Part shown: positions 18,507-25,579 of the stretch, piece by piece | Numbering within the stretch: the stretch's first letter is position 1 | Layout: the number at the start of each line of letters is the position of its first letter | Source: a virus | Length of the DNA stretch: 64,000 nucleotides | Direction: 5' to 3' (one strand) | Virus record (IMG/VR): IMGVR_UViG_3300017786_000003 | Location: 1 to 64,000 of that record | The notes under the pieces: model-generated | Databases searched by the model: none | Seen by the model: only the letters and a program-made list of their open reading frames with translations | What the model was told of the DNA's origin: nothing | Translations under genes and position numbers: made by a program

Positions 18507-18837
18507 CTTTTAAATTTTTATTTACTTGACTCATTACTTGTTCTTCTTGTTCTTCTGTAGCTACTGCATCCCAATATGCCTTTGGACAATCAGATGATAA
18601 TGATCTAACTTTAAATGCTAAACTACAACCACAATCTGAACAACAAGGTTGAGTCCCTGGGGCCATACAATTGTCCCCTCTTGCATCAAATAATGAGCAA
18701 GCAATACATATTTTAAATCTTTCTTGAGCTATAGCTTCTACATGTTCTTTCTTAAAGATATTATTCTTAATACCTTCTGCAATCTTGTCTGCATTTTTAA
18801 AAACATCTAAATATTTACTCCAACTCTTTATTGGCAT
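18499..18837 (-). CDS. zinc-ribbon protein
   Basis: 112 residues. A series of Cys pairs lies in the middle: CIACSLF (about 44-50), an isolated Cys near 57, CCSDCGC (about 65-71) and a Cys near 83. This resembles the multi-Cys domain (RFKxCxxC...CxxCGCxLxxK...CPxxxW) that I recall from small phage and marine viral proteins. Probably binds one or two zinc ions; role unknown. It overlaps the IHF-like gene by 23 bases. Confidence 0.65.
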   Translation of the reverse strand: MPIKSWSKYLDVFKNADKIAEGIKNNIFKKEHVEAIAQERFKICIACSLFDARGDNCMAPGTQPCCSDCGCSLAFKVRSLSSDCPKAYWDAVATEEQEEQVMSQVNKNLKDE

Positions 18838-19183
18838 CTTTAAAATTTTTTTTCTTTATTATATCTTTTTCTAATTGTTCTAACGCCTTTTCCATTATGT
18901 TTATATTAAACAAAATATTTTCACTCTGTGCAAAACCTTTATAAGTTCTTTTCTTAAGATTACCTAATATACTTTTATTTTTCTTAATAGAGTGTTCTAA
19001 TCTCTTTTTTCTAATATGAAATGTTCCTAAACCATCAACTTGAATCCTAGGATAATTTAAATTAGATAAAGACTTTCTCAATTTAGCATAATAAAAAGTA
19101 ATAAAATCATCTACTACTGATGGATGAACTCCTACTTTTTCTGCTATACCTTTTTTAAACTCTTTATGACTCTTTGGATTCAC
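18815..19183 (-). CDS. HU/IHF-like DNA-bending protein
   Basis: 122 residues. The order helix, helix (residues 6-40), then RIQVDGLGTFHIRKKR (about 46-61), matches the HU/IHF fold, whose beta-saddle starts with a GFGTF-like segment. A basic arm region follows. The C-terminal extension (about 95-122) is helical and Lys/Glu-rich. The start is a GTG (19183); no ATG fits. IHF-like genes occur in crAss-like virion modules and are thought to shape DNA or join the tail region. It overlaps both neighbouring genes. Confidence 0.7.
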   Translation of the reverse strand: MNPKSHKEFKKGIAEKVGVHPSVVDDFITFYYAKLRKSLSNLNYPRIQVDGLGTFHIRKKRLEHSIKKNKSILGNLKKRTYKGFAQSENILFNINIMEKALEQLEKDIIKKKNFKDANKELE

Positions 19184-19535
19184 TTCCTAAAACTTTATAA
19201 TCTAATAACACTAAACCTTTATTCTGAATATTTATATCTTTATTTATGGAAATAGTTTTTTTATTATTTCCAGTCTTAAACAACAAGTTTTTCTTTTCTG
19301 CTTTAGTAATAGCATTTCTTGCTGACTGTGGACTTTTAAAAATATTTAAATTTACAAGCTCTATACAAAATTTAGTTAGTTCTATATTATCTTTTTTAGA
19401 AAGTTCTTTCAAAAAGTTTAGATCAGAAGCACTAATAGGTATATTATTAAAAAAACAATAAGTAACTATTTGATACTTAATTGATAACTCTATATCTACT
19501 TTTAACTTTAAATCTACTTTATTTACTAACGCCAT
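19164..19535 (-). CDS. hypothetical protein, possible winged-helix
   Basis: 123 residues, Lys/Ile/Asn-rich. The middle (about residues 30-90) has helix-turn-helix-like spacing: ISASDLNFLKELS, then a region ending SPQSARNAITKAEKKNLLF. That is the layout of a winged helix with a recognition helix and hairpin, but the family is not recognised. It overlaps the IHF-like gene by 20 bases, so the two are probably co-translated and may cooperate on DNA. Confidence 0.6.
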   Translation of the reverse strand: MALVNKVDLKLKVDIELSIKYQIVTYCFFNNIPISASDLNFLKELSKKDNIELTKFCIELVNLNIFKSPQSARNAITKAEKKNLLFKTGNNKKTISINKDINIQNKGLVLLDYKVLGSESKES

Positions 19536-19536
19536 A

Positions 19537-20460
19537 TTACAAACTCATTATCATATCTACAAGATCAGGATGTGGATAACAATCAGTTTTATCCTTTCTG
19601 ACATTAGTATGTGTTAATAATCCTTTTACTTTTCCGTAATATGCATCAGAATTAAAATCAAACCCTTTTGTAGGGCCATGCTTTTGTATAAATTGTTTTA
19701 AACCTAATCTAATATCTATACCATCTCTTTCACCTATATACCTTAACCATTTTTCTGTTTCTTTAATTTGATTTTCAGAATAATTGTGCCAATGTAAGCT
19801 CCCTCTAAAAGGTTCTTTTAATTCTATAATTTGTGAATGTATACATCTGCTTTTAACATAGGTTAAATTACCATTAGTTAAATAACCCATATTACATATC
19901 TCTAATCCTACTGAATTACGGTTCATATGACCTGATCCAGTTTTACCTAAATGAAATCCTTGATTACCTTCTGGAAATGCTTGAACCATTATTCCATCAT
20001 GCTCATCACTCCCTGTTCTATGATTTTGTCCACCTAATACAAATTCAGTAGCTACTCTACCTCTAGTATCTCTACCCCAATAATCAATACATGCATAAGG
20101 ATTTGCATTTCCTGCAGTATGATGTAAAAAAACATACTCATTAATACAATTAGTTCTTCTAACGTATTCTCCTTTTGGTAAAAAATGTCTATGTATTATT
20201 TGATCATAATTGGTGAGATAATGCTGTGCATATATATCACTGTCCTCATCAATTTCATCTGGCTCACTTACTTGTAAATTAAGTAATATTACCCATGCAT
20301 CATTAGTAACAATACCATCTACTGGTAAATTGTGAGCCAATTGGAATCTTTTAACATGTTTTTCTGTATTAGGTCCAAATATTCCATCTGCTGTAATTCC
20401 TAATTTAGTTTGTAATGTTACTACATCAGGACCTTGATCCCGTATCTTTAACTGTTTCAT
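19537..20460 (-). CDS. N-acetylmuramoyl-L-alanine amidase endolysin with N-terminal PG-binding domain
   Basis: 307 residues. Residues 1-60 form a peptidoglycan-binding repeat (GPDVVTLQTKLGITADGIFG, then an FQ..HNLPVDG segment). An amidase_2/PGRP domain follows, with HHTAG (first zinc ligand, about 111-115), a TEFVLGG segment, NSVGLEICN (about 175-183) and C-terminal LLTHTNVRKDKTDCYPHP. The last supplies the second His and the final Cys/Asp ligand position. It would cut between MurNAc and L-Ala in the host cell wall. There is no signal peptide, so release depends on the holin-like proteins at 54454-55331. It overlaps the upstream gene by 4 bases. Confidence 0.85.
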   Translation of the reverse strand: MKQLKIRDQGPDVVTLQTKLGITADGIFGPNTEKHVKRFQLAHNLPVDGIVTNDAWVILLNLQVSEPDEIDEDSDIYAQHYLTNYDQIIHRHFLPKGEYVRRTNCINEYVFLHHTAGNANPYACIDYWGRDTRGRVATEFVLGGQNHRTGSDEHDGIMVQAFPEGNQGFHLGKTGSGHMNRNSVGLEICNMGYLTNGNLTYVKSRCIHSQIIELKEPFRGSLHWHNYSENQIKETEKWLRYIGERDGIDIRLGLKQFIQKHGPTKGFDFNSDAYYGKVKGLLTHTNVRKDKTDCYPHPDLVDMIMSL

Positions 20461-20759
20461 GACTGGCTAACTTTTTCTTGAGCTTGTTCCATAGCTTCTT
20501 GAAAAGCTTTAGCTTCTGGTGAATCTTTATCTACTGAGTTTTGATTAGCATATTGCTGTGCCATAAACATTTGAGCTTGCATTCTCTCTGCTCTTGACTT
20601 TTCAATAGATGCAAGTAGCATCTCATAATCAGCTTGTATTTCTAAATGTGGGATATTATCTTTGTAGAATTCTGTAATTTCTTCTCTACGCTTTGATAAT
20701 TCTTCTTTTGATAACTCTGGTTGTTTATCAGAAAGGTCTTGTTTGGTTTTATTTGCCAT
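20457..20759 (-). CDS. small helical Gln/Glu-rich protein
   Basis: 100 residues, almost entirely charged or Gln/Ala/Met helix. It carries a membrane-free coiled-coil-like stretch in the middle and a Gln-rich C-terminus. It overlaps the endolysin start by 4 bases. Its promoter candidate is at 20785-20792. Not recognised; a virion-internal or scaffold-like small protein is possible. Confidence 0.55.
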   Translation of the reverse strand: MANKTKQDLSDKQPELSKEELSKRREEITEFYKDNIPHLEIQADYEMLLASIEKSRAERMQAQMFMAQQYANQNSVDKDSPEAKAFQEAMEQAQEKVSQS

Positions 20760-20784
20760 CTTAATAAATTTAAATTAATAATAA

Positions 20785-20792
20785 CAAATATA
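20785..20792 (-). promoter_or_regulatory. candidate Bacteroidota -7 box
   Basis: The minus strand reads TATATTTG, an exact TAnnTTTG, 26 bases upstream of the ATG at 20759 in a 72-base gap. No clear TTG lies at the -33 position. Confidence 0.4.
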
Positions 20793-20831
20793 TAGAATAA
20801 GTTTAAATAAAAAAAGTTTAATACATTTTTT

Positions 20832-21122
20832 TTACCATTTTACTTTATCTGCCCAATATGCAGCACTCATTTTACCCTTAGCAATATTTTTACCGTGTCT
20901 AGCTTTGAAACTCTTACGTCTTGCCTTTTGTTTAGCTGACTCACCTGCTTTAGGTTTGCCTGCAGTTTTTACTCCTTGTTGACCAAAACGTATAGTTTTT
21001 ACTTTATCTCCTACTTTAGCAACCACTACGTGTGATTTCTTAGGATGATTAGGAGTTCTCTTAGGTTTATTATACCCAGAGACTCCTGCTTTAGCCAATC
21101 TACTATCTTTCTTTTTTGCCAT
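20832..21122 (-). CDS. small basic protein (DUF6321-like)
   Basis: 96 residues, very rich in Lys, Arg and Gly. It shows the pattern KAGVSGYNKPKRTPNHPKKS near the start, KTIRFGQQG in the middle, and FKARHGKNIAKGKMSAAYWA near the end. I recall this pattern as DUF6321, common in phages of marine bacteria; the family name is from memory. Function unknown. The charge suggests a DNA-binding virion or nucleoid protein. A run of similar basic proteins lies at 21475-22108 and 53435-56717. Confidence 0.7.
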   Translation of the reverse strand: MAKKKDSRLAKAGVSGYNKPKRTPNHPKKSHVVVAKVGDKVKTIRFGQQGVKTAGKPKAGESAKQKARRKSFKARHGKNIAKGKMSAAYWADKVKW

Positions 21123-21124
21123 GC

Positions 21125-21457
21125 CTATTGTTTAATCATTAAGATCCCTGCTGCATTTAATGGTGCATCTCCTGTTCCATCTGTTTGCCATAAACTTCCC
21201 TTTTGAAGTCCTGCAGCTCCTGCTGCTCCATCATCTTCATAGGCTGGTACACCAAGTCCTGATATATCTTTTAACTTTTGATCAGTAAATGATTTTAACA
21301 AAGCTAGTGTAACTAATTCTGTTATTACTTTAGGTTGAGGTTTTAACCTTTCTTGAACATTTGCAAATCTAGCAATTGTAACGTAGTCTTCTGCTTTTGG
21401 GGTAACTACTTCTTTTCTTCTTAACATGCCCATCATGTCTTGTAATATTGTACTCAT
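21125..21457 (-). CDS. small virion protein with shared N-terminal docking-type module
   Basis: 110 residues. Residues 1-30 (ILQDMMGMLRRKEV, then DYVTIAR) match the N-termini of three larger proteins, at 49412-53068, 55335-56177 and 59992-61542. The C-terminus has AAGLQKGSLWQTDGTG and ends NAAGILMIKQ, a relative of the AGLxxGxLY end seen at 8172-8369. The protein may link two modules and could be a minimal adaptor or decoration subunit. It is 17 bases downstream of the neighbouring basic gene. Confidence 0.6.
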   Translation of the reverse strand: MSTILQDMMGMLRRKEVVTPKAEDYVTIARFANVQERLKPQPKVITELVTLALLKSFTDQKLKDISGLGVPAYEDDGAAGAAGLQKGSLWQTDGTGDAPLNAAGILMIKQ

Positions 21458-21474
21458 CTTTTTATTTTATATGG

Positions 21475-21717
21475 TTATCTTTTTTTACCTTTATGTAATC
21501 CATGTCTAGCATGTTGTTTACCTTTTTTTGTTGCAGCTCTCTTCTTTTTATTAGCAGCTGCAAGCTTAGATCTACCTTTCTTAGTAGATTTAAGTTTCTT
21601 AATAGTCTTTGATGGAGCATATACTTCTCCAGTTTCAGAACTTTTTTTACCCGAAGGAGTTCTCCACTTTTGTTTAGTCCATCTAGTTAGACTTTTTTGT
21701 TGTTTTGTTTTTGCCAT
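21475..21717 (-). CDS. small highly basic protein (DUF5872-like)
   Basis: 80 residues, about 40 percent Lys plus Arg. The N-terminal half (LTRWTKQKWRTPSGKKSS, then a TGEVYAPSKTIKKL segment) resembles the DUF5872 pattern known from phages and bacteria. The name is from memory. The C-terminal half is a Lys/Ala/Arg tail like histone H1 tails. Probably binds nucleic acid. It overlaps the lipoprotein gene by one base. Confidence 0.65.
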   Translation of the reverse strand: MAKTKQQKSLTRWTKQKWRTPSGKKSSETGEVYAPSKTIKKLKSTKKGRSKLAAANKKKRAATKKGKQHARHGLHKGKKR

Positions 21718-21902
21718 TACCTAGTTGTAAAAGTATGTAATGAAAATAATATTAATGAAGAAAAAAGTATACCCATAATAGCATGATCAGTTTGAGTCAC
21801 CTTTGCTTCTTTACAGCATTCTTTTCTTTCCCATGATGGCTTTGATGTACCACAGCTCATAAACAAAAATACAAATAATATTAATATAATCCTTTTAATC
21901 AT
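21717..21902 (-). CDS. small lipoprotein with a second membrane segment
   Basis: 61 residues. The N-terminal signal MIKRIILILFVFLFMSCGTS has a lipobox-like end (F-M-S-C), so Cys17 should be lipidated. A second hydrophobic stretch (about residues 44-57) follows a Cys-Cys pair. Lipoproteins of this size can be outer-membrane spanin parts or superinfection-exclusion proteins. It sits two genes from an endolysin operon but has no identified partner. It shares one-base overlaps with both neighbours. Confidence 0.6.
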   Translation of the reverse strand: MIKRIILILFVFLFMSCGTSKPSWERKECCKEAKVTQTDHAIMGILFSSLILFSLHTFTTR

Positions 21903-22108
21903 TATTTTTTGCTTTTATATCCTCCACCAGCAGCCTTGTAACGCTTTGCTAACATCTGAGCTTTACGTGCTGACCATTGTCCTGGTCTACCACCTTTGCT
22001 TCCAGCTTTGATAGAATTAAATAATCTTTTACGCATTCCCGGTTTAGTATAGTTTCCTGAACTATTTACCGTACTTTTCTTTTTCTTACTTGATTTTTTT
22101 AATGCCAT
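21902..22108 (-). CDS. small basic protein with KPGQWSARKAQ-type motif
   Basis: 68 residues, Lys/Arg/Gly-rich. The N-terminus is a Lys/Ser tail. The C-terminal half contains GSKGGRPGQWSARKAQMLAK and ends in a Gly-Gly-Gly-Tyr tail. This motif recurs in small phage proteins as an isolated module, with function unknown. Likely nucleic acid-binding. It has one-base overlaps with both neighbours. Confidence 0.65.
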   Translation of the reverse strand: MALKKSSKKKKSTVNSSGNYTKPGMRKRLFNSIKAGSKGGRPGQWSARKAQMLAKRYKAAGGGYKSKK

Positions 22109-22434
22109 TACGCTTCATTTTTAGTTTCCGGATACGCTTTATTCATAACATCCTTAAGTAAGGCACACTTCTCATATTCTTCTGTACCTATAAAATGATT
22201 AATCATATTTTCTAATTCTTCTAGTTTTGGTCCGTCATCAGGATCAAATGCCATTATAGCATCACCACCCTTTTTGAATTGACTAACCATTAGATCCTCA
22301 AATGATATTTGATTAGATAATATTAAATAAGCATTGTTATATGCTATTTCTAATAATACCATATCCATCTGCATTTGTTCAATTTCCGTCAAACCATTTT
22401 CATGTTCCTCATTATTATCTTCCCAGTTTGACAT
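22108..22434 (-). CDS. hypothetical protein with UVR-like helix pair
   Basis: 108 residues, acidic. The C-terminal part (EELENMINHFIGTEEYEKCA, then LLKDVM) has the spacing of a UVR motif (L..I..-x-EDYE.CA.LRD), which in UvrB/UvrC mediates protein-protein contact. It is the first gene of the long minus-strand late block, next to the divergent intergenic region. A small regulatory or interaction partner is plausible. The motif call is by eye only. Confidence 0.55.
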   Translation of the reverse strand: MSNWEDNNEEHENGLTEIEQMQMDMVLLEIAYNNAYLILSNQISFEDLMVSQFKKGGDAIMAFDPDDGPKLEELENMINHFIGTEEYEKCALLKDVMNKAYPETKNEA

Positions 22435-22596
22435 AATTTTTTATTTAGTTAGAAACTCTTCTATACAAACAATATAATGAATTTTTAGTTTTTATAAAAG
22501 TGTTTGACTCACTAATATGCCCCGCCTTCCAGTAAAATTTTTTTTTGCCCCCCAAAAAATTGTGTGTTTGGCATGTGCAAGAGGTTCTATTAGATT

Positions 22597-22608
22597 GCTC
22601 CCCAACTA
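22597..22608 (+). repeat. 12-mer GCTCCCCAACTA, copy 1
   Basis: First of four exact copies of this 12-mer, all in intergenic DNA upstream of plus-strand genes. This one lies in the divergent region. Confidence 0.65.
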
Positions 22609-22835
22609 AAATTTGAAGTGTGGTCACCCCCCGTAGAAATGCAGGGTGTCAAACATAATGTGTAGCTATATAAAAAAAGTCTGCTACACAGAAGAAAAGA
22701 CTACACTACAACAAAGCACAGGAGTATGTACTATCTATGTATTGTAACTACAATCATTTCTACTACTGCTCTACCAACGGAAGACTAAGTGTGTATCTAT
22801 ATATAAGCAATCTGCTCTATGTATATAACCGCTCT

Positions 22836-22847
22836 GCTCCCCAACTA
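22836..22847 (+). repeat. 12-mer GCTCCCCAACTA, copy 2
   Basis: Ends 75 bases before the ATG at 22923, and is preceded by CT as in copies 3 and 4. Confidence 0.65.
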
Positions 22848-22922
22848 ATATATGAGTAGGCTATTACTCTTAAACAATTTAGTATACATATAAGCCGTGT
22901 ATATAACTTAAAATCCTTAATT

Positions 22923-23312
22923 ATGCTATATTTTAATAAAGTAAACCGTAACCCTAAAACAGGGAAAGCAACTCTACAATTGACTACTAAACCAATTGTA
23001 ACAACTGTGAAAGAGATTAACATTCCGGGCATAGGCCCAAGAAAAGTGTCTCAAACATCAACACCTGATGTAAAGTTTGTCCTTAAGTCTATGCAAGACG
23101 GAGAAACACAAGAGTACTGTAGAATCAATCACCCTATTTGGGATGAGCTTGAGAAAGGCTACAAGATGAATGACCCTGTAGAGTGGGTAGACATTGACCT
23201 AAATAAGCCTGTAATCAACAGTATTCCTGTAAAAGATGCAGACGGTAATGAAACAGGAGAGATGAAAGAAGAGCCAAGCACTACCTTATTTTGGGGTAAG
23301 CTTGCAGTTTAA
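22923..23312 (+). CDS. first early gene, hypothetical protein
   Basis: 129 residues, beta-rich, no signal or membrane segment. It opens MLYFNKVNRNPKTGKATLQL and ends in TTLFWGKLAV. Its place as the first gene after the divergent region, with two terminator hairpins behind it, makes it a monocistronic and possibly very early protein (host takeover or regulation). No family recognised. Confidence 0.6.
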   Translation: MLYFNKVNRNPKTGKATLQLTTKPIVTTVKEINIPGIGPRKVSQTSTPDVKFVLKSMQDGETQEYCRINHPIWDELEKGYKMNDPVEWVDIDLNKPVINSIPVKDADGNETGEMKEEPSTTLFWGKLAV

Positions 23313-23319
23313 CAGCAAA

Positions 23320-23383
23320 AGCAAGGGGGGTTACCTCCTTGCTCCTTTGTTTTACAATAAAAAGGTAATTATGCATAGTTACC
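23320..23383 (+). terminator. tandem hairpin terminators
   Basis: Hairpin 1: AGCAAGG (23320-23326) with CCTTGCT (23337-23343), then CCTTTGTTTT. Hairpin 2: GGTAA (23364-23368) with TTACC (23379-23383), followed by TCCTTTATTTTTATTT. Both share the 10-mer GTTACCTCCT. They insulate the first early gene. Confidence 0.75.
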
Positions 23384-23389
23384 TCCTTT

Positions 23390-23656
23390 ATTTTTATTTA
23401 TTATGCACGTTGCACACTGTGTGTGACATCCATTTACCACAAATAACCACCTTTTACCACTAAATAAAATTAGTTACTGCTTATAATATATATATAGCTA
23501 ACATAATGACTAGAGTAATGAGTCAAGCAATACCACTGACTATTCTGAAATAGTGTCAGCCAATATGGATAAGCACTCTAGTTATATATGTCTATTCCTC
23601 TATAGGATAATAGGCATAGTACCCGCAATATTGCAATAACCCTTAATAACAAGTAT
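23390..23656 (+). promoter_or_regulatory. untranslated region with candidate promoter and structured leader
   Basis: An AT-rich run (TATAATATATATA, about 23482-23496) leads into CTAACATAATG (23498-23508), an 11-mer also present at 25408-25418. After it come several inverted repeats: CTGACTATT with AATAGTGTCAG around 23540-23563, and the palindrome GCAATATTGC near 23625. A 15-codon frame opens at the ATG of the 11-mer. I read this as promoter plus structured 5' leader of the gene at 23657; no known riboswitch class is recognisable. Confidence 0.4.
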
Positions 23657-23944
23657 ATGAAAATTAAAATCCTTAAGCCTGAACTCTTTGTTCAGCATCG
23701 TAACCAAATAGGCTTAGTCCTATTCACTAGAGAACAAGATGTTAATGTCAATTTCTTTAGTGGTGATAACGCAGAATCTTTAGTTATACATCGTAATGAA
23801 TTAGGATCTCCTTCAATGAGTAACCTTGAAGCAGAACTTATTGCTAATGACTCGTTAAGATACTTAGCATCGTACCATAATGTTGTAGAAGTACAGCATA
23901 GTACACACTTTGATATAAATCAAATAATCTATAATAACAATTAA
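23657..23944 (+). CDS. hypothetical early protein
   Basis: 95 residues with no membrane segment or Cys. It begins MKIKILKPELFVQHRNQIGL and has a beta-rich N-terminal half and an Asn-rich end. It starts an operon whose next member, a lipoprotein, begins three bases after its stop. Unusually long structured leader upstream. Not recognised. Confidence 0.55.
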   Translation: MKIKILKPELFVQHRNQIGLVLFTREQDVNVNFFSGDNAESLVIHRNELGSPSMSNLEAELIANDSLRYLASYHNVVEVQHSTHFDINQIIYNNN

Positions 23945-23946
23945 TT

Positions 23947-24102
23947 ATGAAGAGAGTTATCTACCTATTGTTGTTCCTGTTCGTTGCAGGACCAGCTATT
24001 CAATCTTGTGGTTCTTCAAGAACTTGCAAAACACAGAAGTACAAAAAGAAAATGTACAACAAATGTTGGAATGCAAAGAAACAGAAAATGACAAGATGTT
24101 AA
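23947..24102 (+). CDS. small lipoprotein
   Basis: 51 residues. A signal peptide (KRVIYLLLFLFVAGPAIQSC) leads to a lipidation Cys at residue 21 (lipobox I-Q-S-C). The mature part is short, very basic and Cys-containing (SSRTCKTQKYKKK, then another Cys, ending in Cys). Early lipoproteins are frequent superinfection-exclusion factors; here that is inference. A perfect GNRA-loop terminator follows. Confidence 0.65.
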   Translation: MKRVIYLLLFLFVAGPAIQSCGSSRTCKTQKYKKKMYNKCWNAKKQKMTRC

Positions 24103-24114
24103 TCACTCAATCGG

Positions 24115-24137
24115 GGGAAGGAAACTTCCCTCTTTTT
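24115..24137 (+). terminator. terminator with GAAA tetraloop
   Basis: GGGAAG (24115-24120), loop GAAA, CTTCCC (24125-24130), then TCTTTTTAT. A textbook rho-independent terminator. Confidence 0.9.
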
Positions 24138-24162
24138 ATTAACCCATTAAACAAAAACAATT

Positions 24163-24525
24163 ATGAAAAATTTATTTAGAGCAATAATTAAAGCTATATT
24201 TGTAGTTATATTGCCAATCCTCGTACCAATAGTTACATCTTACTATATGATATATAATCCTGTATCAGGAACTATAGTAATATTATTAATAACCGTGATA
24301 TTTCTTACTATGCTGAATGGACTGTTTTATTACACAAAGATGCGTAAAGTAAGCATGTTACCTACATTTAGTTTCCATGATTTTGCATTTGAACCTATTA
24401 TAGGTTTATCAATCGGATGTAAATGTACACCAAGAGGTTTGGAAACAATAATAATAGTACCGTTTATGGTATTAGAAGTTCATGCAAAGTTTAAAAAAAA
24501 ATCACAATATAGTTTAGAATTATGA
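24163..24525 (+). CDS. membrane protein, two segments
   Basis: 120 residues. Hydrophobic spans lie at about 9-30 (IKAIFVVILPILVPIVTSYY) and 35-56 (GTIVILLITVIFLTMLNGLF). A cytoplasmic or periplasmic C-terminal domain with GLSIGCKCTP and a third weak hydrophobic stretch follows. It overlaps the next gene by four bases (ATGA). Family unknown. Co-transcription with a secreted DUF4846 protein suggests an envelope function. Confidence 0.6.
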   Translation: MKNLFRAIIKAIFVVILPILVPIVTSYYMIYNPVSGTIVILLITVIFLTMLNGLFYYTKMRKVSMLPTFSFHDFAFEPIIGLSIGCKCTPRGLETIIIVPFMVLEVHAKFKKKSQYSLEL

Positions 24526-25355
24526 GAGATATAAAATATAGTAAAAACGTACTAAGACTACAATTGATCACATTAGCATTAATGCTTTGTGCTCTTGTAG
24601 CATCAAGTCAATCCTATAAAGGTAACAGAACAATAGAAAATACGTTCAAACCTTATGATGGATATGAAAGATTTGCAAAAGACGCTTACTCAGAATGGTT
24701 AATAGCCCATCCTTTGAAAAGGAATAATCAGGTTATGTACTATGATGGTACGCTGAAAGATAGCAGAGATATATATGTAGCAGTATTTGACTATGAAATA
24801 GGTGACAGAGACCTACATCATTGTGCAGATGCAGCTATATATCTTAGAGCATCATATAATTATAGCAATGGGTTTCTGGATAGATTGACCTATACCTTCA
24901 CTAATGGTATAGAGTCAAGCTATTTGGATTATTTACAAGGTTATAATTATGTAGAAATGAATGGGGGTAGAGACCTCATCAGAAAAATAGGGCAACCAAG
25001 AGAAGATAGTTGTAAGACTTTCAGACAATGGTTAGACCTAATATGGAACTATGCAGGTACAGCATCACTAGAAGGTGATGATACCTATGCAATATCCATG
25101 TTTGAAATGGAGCCAGGAGATATATTTATCCAAGGCGGATATCCAGGACACGCTATGACTGTTGTTGATATGGCTGTAAATGAGAATGGCCATAAGATAT
25201 TTATGCTAGCACAGAGCTTTATGCCAGCACAAGAACAACAGATTGTTATGAATCCTCTTACCAGAGATGTATGGTTCTCACTTGATGATTTAAATTATAT
25301 CATCACACCAGAGTACACATTCACACCTGGACAACTAAGAAGATTTATAAAATAA
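24522..25355 (+). CDS. exported DUF4846 protein
   Basis: 277 residues. A signal peptide (LITLALMLCALVASSQS; cleavage probably before Gln) precedes a domain with the DUF4846 pattern. That pattern is GDRDLHHCADAAIYLRASY (about 92-110), then MNGGRDLIRKIG (about 145-156), then GDIFIQGGYPGHAMTVVDMA (about 202-221), then FMLAQSFMPAQEQQI (about 231-245) and a closing TPEYTF segment. DUF4846 is mostly known from Bacteroidota chromosomes, and its activity is not established to my knowledge. The order Cys-helix, then GDI...GHA, then D resembles NlpC/P60 or CHAP cysteine peptidases, so periplasmic peptidoglycan or protein hydrolysis is a fair hypothesis. It is unusual among phage early genes. Confidence 0.75.
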   Translation: MRDIKYSKNVLRLQLITLALMLCALVASSQSYKGNRTIENTFKPYDGYERFAKDAYSEWLIAHPLKRNNQVMYYDGTLKDSRDIYVAVFDYEIGDRDLHHCADAAIYLRASYNYSNGFLDRLTYTFTNGIESSYLDYLQGYNYVEMNGGRDLIRKIGQPREDSCKTFRQWLDLIWNYAGTASLEGDDTYAISMFEMEPGDIFIQGGYPGHAMTVVDMAVNENGHKIFMLAQSFMPAQEQQIVMNPLTRDVWFSLDDLNYIITPEYTFTPGQLRRFIK

Positions 25356-25579
25356 CTATCACCGGTGACACACTAACAATACCAGTATTATTATGTTTAT
25401 ATAATAACTAACATAATGGCCCTGTCGTAAAAGCTAATGGTTGATTGAGTGGTCACCAAAGAATCAGAACTACATTCTCCCTTTTCTCATACTTGTTTTA
25501 GGGAGTCTGTAGCTGATTTTTTAATTAAGGAGTTTTCTGCTCCCCAACTATTAACCACTTATATAAAAAATAAAAGAAT
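25356..25579 (+). promoter_or_regulatory. 224-base intergenic control region
   Basis: It holds a TCACCGGTGA palindrome just past the preceding stop (weak terminator), then an AT-rich stretch and the 11-mer CTAACATAATG (25408-25418). A GGAG...CTCC hairpin (around 25530-25545) runs into the 12-mer copy 3. I see no gene. It is likely terminator plus promoter for the operon at 25580. Confidence 0.45.
25539..25550 (+). repeat. 12-mer GCTCCCCAACTA, copy 3
   Basis: Ends 29 bases before the ATG at 25580; preceded by CT and a possible GGAG pairing arm. Confidence 0.65.

Larger units (their letters stand above)
22435..22922. other. 488-base divergent intergenic region, candidate origin or control region
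   Basis: Minus-strand late genes run left and plus-strand early genes run right from here. Contents: a T-tract plus C-tract (around 22540-22560), two copies of a 12-mer (22597-22608, 22836-22847), and a hairpin with 7-bp arms (22660-22666 / 22683-22689) around an A-rich loop. A 20-codon ORF at 22726-22788 follows an AGGAG. I see no confident gene. A minus-strand 60-codon frame at 22445-22627 is not credible. Confidence 0.6.

Noticed and set aside
22445-22627. 60-codon minus-strand frame in the divergent region
   Set aside because: Cys/Lys-rich with no similarity or coupling, and it overlaps the C-tract and a 12-mer repeat. Treated as noncoding.
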